A DNA stretch of 10,390 bases, taken from the NCBI GenBank assembly GCA_964542765.1, contig CAZIVO010000122.1:1-10390 (forward strand), given 5' to 3'. The translations under genes were made by a program, and so were the position numbers. The notes beneath the pieces were generated by a model. It saw nothing but the letters and a program-made list of their open reading frames with translations, had not been told where the DNA came from and did no database searches. Source of the DNA: CAZIVO01 sp964542765. Lineage in GTDB: Bacteria; Planctomycetota; UBA1135; UBA2386. Below are positions 1-5,433 of the stretch, piece after piece. Position 1 is the first letter of the stretch; each line of letters begins with the position of its first letter.

Positions 1-229
1 ACCTCTAGAGCGTTGAAACTGGCCAGAACGTACCTGAAATCCAAAAAAAACTGCCAGGGGCGGCTGCGGGCTCACAATGTCGCCACCCATGACCAGCCTG
101 CAGCACTCCTGTTTCGCCTCCGGCCTTTTCCTGCTCGCTTTTGCCGGTGGCGAAGGCGACGAGGCTCTGACATTCCGGTGAAGGGGATCTGGCCTCGGAT
201 GCGGGGGGTCGCTAACCTCCGCGCCCTCC
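1..229. other. Non-coding or leader region upstream of ychF
   Basis: I see no convincing gene here. The stretch holds an A8 tract (about 43-50). It also holds a 30-codon plus-strand reading frame from ATG 89 to TGA 181, whose product has a hydrophobic middle (FASGLFLLAFAGG) and would resemble a signal peptide or leader peptide, but it has no ribosome binding site. The minus strand is open from ATG 232 to the left edge, but the translation is proline-, arginine- and serine-rich, without recognisable motifs, as expected for GC-rich chance frames. No clear promoter hexamers or terminator were found. Confidence 0.4.
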
Positions 230-1324
230 ATGGCTCTATCCTGCGGCATCGTCGGACTCCCCAACGTCGGCAAGACCACCATCTTTGGCGCCATGGTAGG
301 TAAGGACGTCGAGCGATCGGACTTCATGTTCAGCACGACGGGCCCGGTAAAGGGAATGGTCGATCTCCCCGACCATCGACTGGAGAAGATCGCTCAGTTC
401 ATCCCGCCGGAAAAGATCATCCCGGCGCAGATGGCAGTCACCGACATCCCTGGCCTGATCTCGGGATCGAGTCACGGAGAAGGCATGGGGATCAGCTTTC
501 TGGGGGCCATCAAGGATAGCGATGTCCTGCTGCACGTGATCCGCTGCTTCAACAAGGAAGGGCTCGAGCACGTGACCGGATCCCTCGATCCGGCCATCGA
601 TGCAGAGATTGTCGATCTGGAACTCGGGCAAGCAGACCTCGGCACACTGGAGCGCAACGTCGAACGCGTCGGCAAGAAAGCACGCACTGGCGACAAGGAC
701 TCGCTCGCACAGAAAGAGGCCTTCGAGAAGGCCAAGGGAAAACTCGACGCCGGAATCCCTCTCCGCCAGGTCGATTGGACCAAGCAGGAACTAGACCATC
801 TCCGGCCACTATTTCTGATGACCCTCAAGCCCATGCTCTTCGTCGCCAATGTCGGCGACGACGACTTGAACGGCGAGTCGGATCATGTCCTGGCGTTGCG
901 TGATTATGGCCACAAGACAGGATGCGAGGTTGCCCATATCTGCGGCGATCTGGAAGCCGAACTCGGGCGCCTCGACGAGGAGGAATGCGCGATGTTCATG
1001 GAGGAACTCGGGATGGCGGAATCGGGCCTCTCGCGCTTCATCCATCAGGCCTTCGATCTTCTCGGGCTACAAACTTATTTCACCGCGGGCGAGATGGAGG
1101 TGCGGGCATGGGTCATCCGAAAAGGCGACACCGCGCCGGTATCTGCCGGTGTGATCCACACGGACTTCGAGAGGAAATTCATCCGGGTCGAGGTCTACAC
1201 CTTCGATGACCTCACCGAGCACGAGTCGGAAGTGGAGATCAAGGCTGCGGGGAAGATGCGGACCGAGGGCAAGGACTACGTCGTCAGGGATGGCGATGTC
1301 TGTCACTTCCTGATCGGTAACTAG
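230..1324 (+). CDS. ychF: YchF/OLA1-family redox-regulated ATPase
   Basis: This is a 364-residue P-loop NTPase of the Obg-related YchF/OLA1 family, about the length of E. coli YchF (363). Family members bind ribosomes and nucleic acid, act in the cytoplasm, and usually prefer ATP to GTP. Visible motifs are the P-loop GLPNVGKTT (9-17), switch II DIPGL (72-76), the GEGMG stretch after it (84-88), the base-recognition element NVGD (207-210), a helical coiled-coil insertion between roughly 120 and 195, and a C-terminal TGS domain (about 281-362) with TYFTAGEMEVRAW and the ending GKMRTEGKDYVVRDGDVCHF. The ATG at 230 places the P-loop at the usual distance from the N-terminus; no Shine-Dalgarno sequence is evident. 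Departures from consensus are Thr for Ser in GKST, Pro for Ala in DIAGL, and Asp for Glu in NxxE. The family call is very secure; a divergent paralogue rather than the only copy is possible. Confidence 0.96.
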   Translation: MALSCGIVGLPNVGKTTIFGAMVGKDVERSDFMFSTTGPVKGMVDLPDHRLEKIAQFIPPEKIIPAQMAVTDIPGLISGSSHGEGMGISFLGAIKDSDVLLHVIRCFNKEGLEHVTGSLDPAIDAEIVDLELGQADLGTLERNVERVGKKARTGDKDSLAQKEAFEKAKGKLDAGIPLRQVDWTKQELDHLRPLFLMTLKPMLFVANVGDDDLNGESDHVLALRDYGHKTGCEVAHICGDLEAELGRLDEEECAMFMEELGMAESGLSRFIHQAFDLLGLQTYFTAGEMEVRAWVIRKGDTAPVSAGVIHTDFERKFIRVEVYTFDDLTEHESEVEIKAAGKMRTEGKDYVVRDGDVCHFLIGN

Positions 1325-1364
1325 AGCGGTCCTCGGGTCGTCTCGATAGAATCCTCCCCACCCT

Positions 1365-1390
1365 TCGGAACAAGAAGTCGGAACAAGAAG
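1365..1390. repeat. Perfect 13-bp tandem duplication
   Basis: The unit TCGGAACAAGAAG occurs twice head to tail (1365-1377 and 1378-1390) in the short gap between ychF and the ThuA-like gene. It lies 44 bp upstream of the preferred ATG at 1434. It could be a slippage duplication or a paired binding site; nothing else in the gap resembles a promoter or terminator. Confidence 0.85.
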
Positions 1391-1433
1391 GGCGCGAGGT
1401 TTCTCGGCACCCCTCCCCCCAGTGATCACTCCC

Positions 1434-3434
1434 ATGCTCAACAAGGCTCTCACCACTTTCTCGCTCATGGTCACCTCCCTGGCGATCCCCGCTCAGGACC
1501 CACTCCTGACCTACGAAGGCGATCGCGGTCCCGGCAAGGGCAAGCACATCGTCTTCATCGCCAGCGACCATGAATACCGGTCGGAGGAGGCTCTCCCCGC
1601 ACTCGCTCGCATCCTGGCCAAGCACCACGGCTTCAAGTGCACGGTGCTCTTCGGTGTCGATCAGGATGGAGTCATCAAGCCGGGTCAATCGAATGTCCCC
1701 GGGCTGGAAACGCTGAGGGAAGCCGACCTCATGGTGCTCTTCGCGCGGTTCCAGAACTGGCCCGACGAACAGATGCAGCATTTCGTCGACTATCTAGATC
1801 GCGCCGGACCCATCGTCGGCCTGCGCACCTCGACGCACGCCTTCAAGATTCCCAGGGACGCGACCTTCGCTCGCTACTCGAACGGCTATCCGAACGCGGA
1901 ATACAAGGATGGCTTTGGCAGGCAGGTCCTCGGCGAGAAGTGGGCCGGCCACCACGGCAAAAATCACCGACAAAGCACGAGGCTCGACATCGTGCCGGAA
2001 AAGGCCGGACATCCGATCCTGCGCGGCGTCGAAAAGATGTGGGTGCAGTGTGGAGGTTACAAGGCCGACCCGCTCCCACCGAGCGAGGTGCTCGCCATCG
2101 CCGTCCCCCTATCGGGCATGGAGCCAGATTCGAAAACAGATCTGACACACGATGCCGTGCCAGGAGCATGGACCCGCAATTACACGGGTAAGGACCGGCC
2201 GACATACGAAGCGCACTCCGATTGGATGAGTTTGCCAGGCGCACTGGAGAAGATGGGCAACGCACATGGCGATGTGGCCGTCAGTTCCAAAGGAGACGTC
2301 TACGTCAGCATCCTCTCGGGGCCAAAGGCCGGAATCCAGGTCTACGGAGCCGATGGTAAGTACCGCCACAACCTCAAGGCCGCGCCAGCGGATCTCCATG
2401 GCTTTGTCATCCACAAGGGATCGGGAGGAGAGTTCATCTACGGCCCCTGCTTGAACGGCCAGAAGATCGTGAAGATCGCTCTCGATGGCGAAGTCGTGAT
2501 GACCATCCCGGGCAAGGCGATCCCCGAGCATTACTGGACCCAGCCTCGGAACCCGAAGGCGAAGCCTGCCTTGCGGATGACAGCCTGCGATGTGGCGCCA
2601 AACGGGGATATCTACGTCACCGATGGCTACGGCAGCGATCACGTCCACCACTTCAGCGCAGAGGGAAAATACCTCGCTACCTTCGGCGGCAAGAAAGCGC
2701 CGTATGGCTTTCGAACCCTGCACAAGATTGCAATCGATACCCGCTTCAGCCCACCGCGCATCATCGGTACCGACCGGGCCAACCACCGCGTCGTGCACAT
2801 GTCCTTGGACGGAAAGTTCCTGGGCACCGTTGCCGAAGGCCTGCTCTTACCAGCGGCTGTCGCCATCCATGGCGATCATGCTGCGGTCGGAGAACTCAAG
2901 GGAAGGGTCACGCTCCTCGACAAGGCCGGCAAGGTCGTCGCTCGAGTAGGGGTCAACAAGGCAGGCGACGAAGTCGGCACGAACCGAACACCTCCCGGCA
3001 AATGGCGCCCCGGCATCGTGACTGCTCCGCACGGCGTTGCGTTCAATGCCAATGGCGATCTTTTCGTGACCGAGTACAGCCAGTATGGGCGCGTTCATCG
3101 CTTCCGCCGCACCGCTCCCAACGCCTCCTCGGGCCGTGTCTTCACCAGCACCTACGGTGCTTCCAACGACATCGAGAACGAAGGCTATCGCCGCATGCTG
3201 ATCAACGCCTGCTTCTGGGCGGTGGGACTCGAAGTCGAGATCAAGGCAGAGGCTGACGTGGGCTTCGTCGGACCCTTCACGGGGACATGGCGCAAGGGCC
3301 GCGGCCGCCGCAAGGCGGGGACCAAGCCGCAGGACATGGCCGGCTGGGGCACACCCATCCCCCCCTTGGGAGAGGGAAAAAACGATCCGCAAGCCGAAAA
3401 GAAGGGTGCGCGCCGGAAGAACAAGCGCGAGTAG
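1434..3434 (+). CDS. Secreted ThuA-like protein with internal NHL-type beta-propeller
   Basis: The frame opens at GTG 1422, but the ATG at 1434 gives a cleaner signal peptide (MLNKALTTFSLMVTSLAIPAQ), so I prefer 666 residues. Residues below are numbered from GTG (670 aa). Positions 40-258 match the ThuA-like class I amidotransferase fold: KHIVFIASDHEYRSEEALP near the start, GLRTSTHAF at 133-141, HPILRGVEKMWV at 197-208, and VPGAWTRNYTG at 246-256. Positions 261-565 are a beta-propeller with NHL-like blades: GDVYVSIL, GDIYVTDGYGSDHVHHFSAEGKYL, TDRANHRVVHMSLDGKFLG, and the last blade APHGVAFNANGDLFVTEY. Positions 570-620 (GRVFTSTYGASNDIENEGYR, then NACFWAVGLE) look like the normal C-terminal end of a ThuA domain, so the propeller sits inside it. 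A basic tail follows. The substrate is unknown; planctomycete relatives are thought to act in carbohydrate metabolism. It shares strand with ychF, 109 bp downstream. Confidence 0.85.
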   Translation: MLNKALTTFSLMVTSLAIPAQDPLLTYEGDRGPGKGKHIVFIASDHEYRSEEALPALARILAKHHGFKCTVLFGVDQDGVIKPGQSNVPGLETLREADLMVLFARFQNWPDEQMQHFVDYLDRAGPIVGLRTSTHAFKIPRDATFARYSNGYPNAEYKDGFGRQVLGEKWAGHHGKNHRQSTRLDIVPEKAGHPILRGVEKMWVQCGGYKADPLPPSEVLAIAVPLSGMEPDSKTDLTHDAVPGAWTRNYTGKDRPTYEAHSDWMSLPGALEKMGNAHGDVAVSSKGDVYVSILSGPKAGIQVYGADGKYRHNLKAAPADLHGFVIHKGSGGEFIYGPCLNGQKIVKIALDGEVVMTIPGKAIPEHYWTQPRNPKAKPALRMTACDVAPNGDIYVTDGYGSDHVHHFSAEGKYLATFGGKKAPYGFRTLHKIAIDTRFSPPRIIGTDRANHRVVHMSLDGKFLGTVAEGLLLPAAVAIHGDHAAVGELKGRVTLLDKAGKVVARVGVNKAGDEVGTNRTPPGKWRPGIVTAPHGVAFNANGDLFVTEYSQYGRVHRFRRTAPNASSGRVFTSTYGASNDIENEGYRRMLINACFWAVGLEVEIKAEADVGFVGPFTGTWRKGRGRRKAGTKPQDMAGWGTPIPPLGEGKNDPQAEKKGARRKNKRE

Positions 3435-3520
3435 ATTGCTCCTCCCTCTTGCACCCAGCCGATCCCAACGATCCCAGGGAATCCGTTGGTGACTTCTGCA
3501 AGAACTGCCGGGAGCAGTCT
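3433..3520. terminator. Nested inverted repeat in the convergent gap, candidate bidirectional terminator
   Basis: Three nested stems fill the space between two convergent stop codons. The outer stem pairs 3433-3442 with 3511-3520 (10 bp, one G-U in the plus transcript). The middle stem pairs TCTTGCA 3447-3453 with TGCAAGA 3497-3503 (perfect). The inner stem pairs CCAACG 3465-3470 with CGTTGG 3484-3489 (perfect) around a 13-nt loop. No U-tract follows on either strand, so this is not a textbook intrinsic terminator. Position and nesting suggest a transcription barrier or 3' end protection. Confidence 0.45.
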
Positions 3521-3524
3521 TGTG

Positions 3525-4478
3525 TCAGAAGATCGTGGTGCGCAGCCCGTTGGTCAATACCAGCTTCACCGGCTTGCTTGATTTTGCATCAACCACGGCC
3601 AGTTGCGTGGAGAAGAATGCGCTCCGCGGAATGGACGCAATGATCGGAAGATTGAAAGAGATATGCCCCATAGCCGTAGCCGCACGCACATCGCCGGTTC
3701 CCGTGGTCCCTGGCAAGGGCACAACGATATCGGTGTTCAAGAAACACCCGGGGATGAGGGGAGCGAGGCTGATACTGCTGAAGTTCTTGTTGATCCCGAC
3801 AAGCAAGGTCGCGCCAACGCCAGCAGGAAAACCGCAACCTTCGACTCTGAAATTCGCATTCCCCGAGGAAGGGGCTTCGTTCGTGAACAGACTCGTTCGT
3901 TTGCTCGCAGAACTCACACAAGACAGGCCGAACACGGTGACGTTCTTCTGATCCAATGACGAGCAATAGAGTCTGAATTTGAGTGCCGAAGCCGAGGAGG
4001 GCTGCCAGAAATTATTCCGCAAGATCATTGTCGTGAGAGTGGTTCCACCCGACGAATATGGGGTGTAGTTCCACCCCGTCTCCGTCCAGACGAACCAGTA
4101 AGGTGTCCCCTTGTTCATGATCACCGGGCCATCGAAATTGGCTCCCTGCCACCAGGCAGAGGTCGCCTTCGGAGACTTCCACGTACCCTCGGCGATTTTC
4201 GCCTTCGGACTATTCTTGGTCGCATCATCGCTCCATACGGCCAACCTCCCGAAACCCGCCTTGTACTTGTTGTACGTGCAGATCCTCATCCCGAGTGCGA
4301 CCACCGTGGCACTGGGCACAAACCGGTAGGCGAAGGTATTGGGAGAACTGGCCCAAAGGGTGATGAGCGGCATGACGATGTTGTTCTGGTCATTCATCGC
4401 CACGCAGGGCTTGGCCTGAGCCTGCAGAGCGGATGCGGATATGGCGGCAAGGACAGCCGTGGCAAGGATTCTCTTCAA
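3525..4478 (-). CDS. Secreted two-module beta-rich protein, function unknown
   Basis: I chose the TTG at 4478 because GGAGG stands six bases upstream and a signal peptide begins at once (MKRILATAVLAAISASALQAQA). The longer frame back to ATG 4664 would add 62 arginine- and proline-rich residues and would overlap the divergent sigma gene. The product is 317 residues. Module 1 (about 25-172) looks like a jelly-roll or lectin-like domain with many aromatics, including GFGRLAVWSDDA and GTPYWFVWTETGW. Module 2 (about 180-315) has the pattern of a recurrent planctomycete C-terminal module: GCGFPAG, a PLIPGC turn, a long beta stretch, FFSTQLAVVD and a final LTNGL. Six cysteines in the mature part (25, 67, 172, 187, 215, 245) could form disulfides. 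There is no lipobox or membrane anchor. It is probably extracellular or cell-surface; no enzyme motif is visible. It is divergent from the ECF sigma gene, which may control it. Confidence 0.75.
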   Translation of the reverse strand: MKRILATAVLAAISASALQAQAKPCVAMNDQNNIVMPLITLWASSPNTFAYRFVPSATVVALGMRICTYNKYKAGFGRLAVWSDDATKNSPKAKIAEGTWKSPKATSAWWQGANFDGPVIMNKGTPYWFVWTETGWNYTPYSSGGTTLTTMILRNNFWQPSSASALKFRLYCSSLDQKNVTVFGLSCVSSASKRTSLFTNEAPSSGNANFRVEGCGFPAGVGATLLVGINKNFSSISLAPLIPGCFLNTDIVVPLPGTTGTGDVRAATAMGHISFNLPIIASIPRSAFFSTQLAVVDAKSSKPVKLVLTNGLRTTIF

Positions 4479-4484
4479 GGCAAA

Positions 4485-4489
4485 CCTCC
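4485..4489 (-). promoter_or_regulatory. Ribosome binding site that sets the TTG start
   Basis: Read on the minus strand the sequence is GGAGG followed by six bases and TTG (4478-4476). It is the best Shine-Dalgarno match at any start in this window and decides the start of the secreted protein, where no ATG or GTG gives a signal peptide. Confidence 0.75.
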
Positions 4490-4497
4490 GTAAGCCT

Positions 4498-4558
4498 GGG
4501 GGGGGACGAGAATGGACGACCGAAGATACCTTATCCGCAGGGATCCCGCTCCCCCCCC
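4498..4558. repeat. G8 / C8 inverted homopolymer tracts in the divergent promoter region
   Basis: Eight consecutive G (4498-4505) and eight consecutive C (4551-4558) can pair. A4506-T4550 extends the stem inward, and CC 4495-4496 with GG 4559-4560 extends it outward across one bulged T. The loop is about 43 bases and contains the palindrome GGGATCCC (4540-4547). The tracts lie between the divergent secreted-protein and sigma-factor genes. Such runs are slippage-prone and could alter promoter spacing or leader structure, but no promoter was identified that they would affect. Confidence 0.6.
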
Positions 4559-4564
4559 GGTCTC

Positions 4565-4580
4565 TTGCTCTACGGAGCAG
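4565..4580 (+). promoter_or_regulatory. Hairpin with UACG tetraloop in the sigma-factor leader
   Basis: TGCTC (4566-4570) and GAGCA (4575-4579) form a perfect stem closing on the loop TACG, and T4565-G4580 adds a wobble pair. In plus-strand RNA this gives C(UACG)G, a member of the unusually stable UNCG tetraloops. It lies 78 bases before the sigma-factor ATG. It could shape the leader RNA or be a binding site; no U-tract follows, so a terminator is unlikely. Confidence 0.45.
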
Positions 4581-4657
4581 AACCCCGTCACAACGAGTGA
4601 AAAAGTGAGAGGGACTATTTCCACACCGAGTCCGCGAATAGCGTGGGCAGGTGAGCC

Positions 4658-5347
4658 ATGTCATCTGCAGATGAAGCCCCTGAGAAGAACCTGACCTCCT
4701 TCCACGTAGGCGGTGCCATCAAGGGAGATGCCAGCAGCCTGGAGTGGGTCATCGCTCACTTTGACCCTCTGGTCGAAGCGCAGATCCGCATGCGCGTGAA
4801 AGGCAAGATGACCAATCCCGAGGACGTCAGAGACATCCTCTCCGAAGTTTGGCTGGTCACGCTGGGCAAGATGGCCGAACTCGATCCACGGGACGGACGC
4901 TACACCCCGGTGCTGATGCGATTCCTGTCAACGACGGCGGAGAGAAAATGTATGGAGTACGTGAGAGGCCAGGGACGGCGACGTGCTGTCGAGGGGCAAC
5001 CCGCCCACGCCGACTCCGATCTACCCGGCATGGATCACCTCCCCCTTCACACGCGCGGGGTGGTCACCAGGATCCATCACAACGAAGTGCGAAGCATCCT
5101 GGGGCGCTGCCTCGATCGACTCCCCGAGAACCAGCGCGAGGTCCTGATCTTGCGCCTGCTCGAACAGCGTTCCAACAGCGAGATCGCCGCACTCTTGCAG
5201 GTGCAGCCGAACACGATCGCAGTCCGCTATCGCCGAGCACTGGCCGAACTCGCTCGCATTCTGCCGCCGTCGATCTTCGAAGGTCTCAGCAGCATTCGAG
5301 AAGCCTGCAAGGAGAACAAGCGCCAGCACAGAAGCGGAGAGACGTGA
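4658..5347 (+). CDS. ECF-type RNA polymerase sigma factor
   Basis: A 229-residue protein with the two-domain plan of extracytoplasmic-function sigma-70 factors, which direct RNA polymerase to a small regulon. Region 2 spans about 27-108, with NPEDVRDILSEVWL (53-66) as the polymerase-binding helix and RFLSTTAERKCMEYVR (88-103) as the promoter -10 contact region. Region 4 spans about 144-201, with LPENQREVLILRLLEQRSNS followed by EIAALLQVQPNTIAVRYRRA as the helix-turn-helix. There is no region 3. A charged C-terminal extension of about 25 residues follows region 4. The start is ATG 4658 with AGGTGA three to four bases upstream, a weak site. The kinase gene begins 86 bp downstream on the same strand. 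In Planctomycetota certain ECF groups are regularly paired with Ser/Thr kinases in place of a classical anti-sigma factor; no anti-sigma gene is visible here. The family is secure, the specific group is not. Confidence 0.9.
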   Translation: MSSADEAPEKNLTSFHVGGAIKGDASSLEWVIAHFDPLVEAQIRMRVKGKMTNPEDVRDILSEVWLVTLGKMAELDPRDGRYTPVLMRFLSTTAERKCMEYVRGQGRRRAVEGQPAHADSDLPGMDHLPLHTRGVVTRIHHNEVRSILGRCLDRLPENQREVLILRLLEQRSNSEIAALLQVQPNTIAVRYRRALAELARILPPSIFEGLSSIREACKENKRQHRSGET

Positions 5348-5367
5348 TCGTCTGGACCGCGATCACG
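5343..5367 (+). promoter_or_regulatory. Inverted repeat at the end of the sigma gene
   Basis: CGTGATCG (5343-5350) and CGATCACG (5360-5367) are perfect inverted copies separated by nine bases, and T5351-G5359 can add a wobble pair in the transcript. The left arm contains the sigma-factor stop codon. It lies in the 86-bp gap before the kinase. No U-run follows, so it may be an operator, an mRNA processing or stability hairpin, or a partial attenuator balancing sigma and kinase levels. Confidence 0.5.
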
Positions 5368-5433
5368 CAATGAACTAGCCTTGCGCCGTGAGCAACGCCC
5401 CGGCTGATCAGGGCGACCCGCAAAACACTACGC

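Noticed and set aside
43..50. A8 tract read on the minus strand as a terminator U-run
   Set aside because: No adequate GC-rich stem precedes it on that strand.
89..181. 30-codon plus-strand ORF with a hydrophobic core as a leader peptide for ychF
   Set aside because: There is no ribosome binding site, no terminator or attenuator structure after it, and no known leader peptide for ychF; it is mentioned only as content of the region.
1..232. Open minus-strand frame from ATG 232 to the left edge as a possible divergent gene
   Set aside because: The translation is rich in Pro, Arg and Ser with no motif, it would begin inside the ychF start, and long chance frames are common in such GC-rich DNA.
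236..1045. Several overlapping antisense frames within ychF
   Set aside because: They are shadows of the strongly supported ychF frame and show no domain motifs.
3359..3365. C7 run near the end of the ThuA-like gene as a programmed frameshift site
   Set aside because: No alternative frame downstream gives a longer or recognisable product, and the zero-frame ending is consistent with the family ending plus a basic tail.
4479..4664. N-terminal extension of the secreted protein up to ATG 4664
   Set aside because: The added 62 residues are Arg/Pro-rich, cover the divergent regulatory region and overlap the sigma gene start; the TTG with GGAGG and an immediate signal peptide is better.
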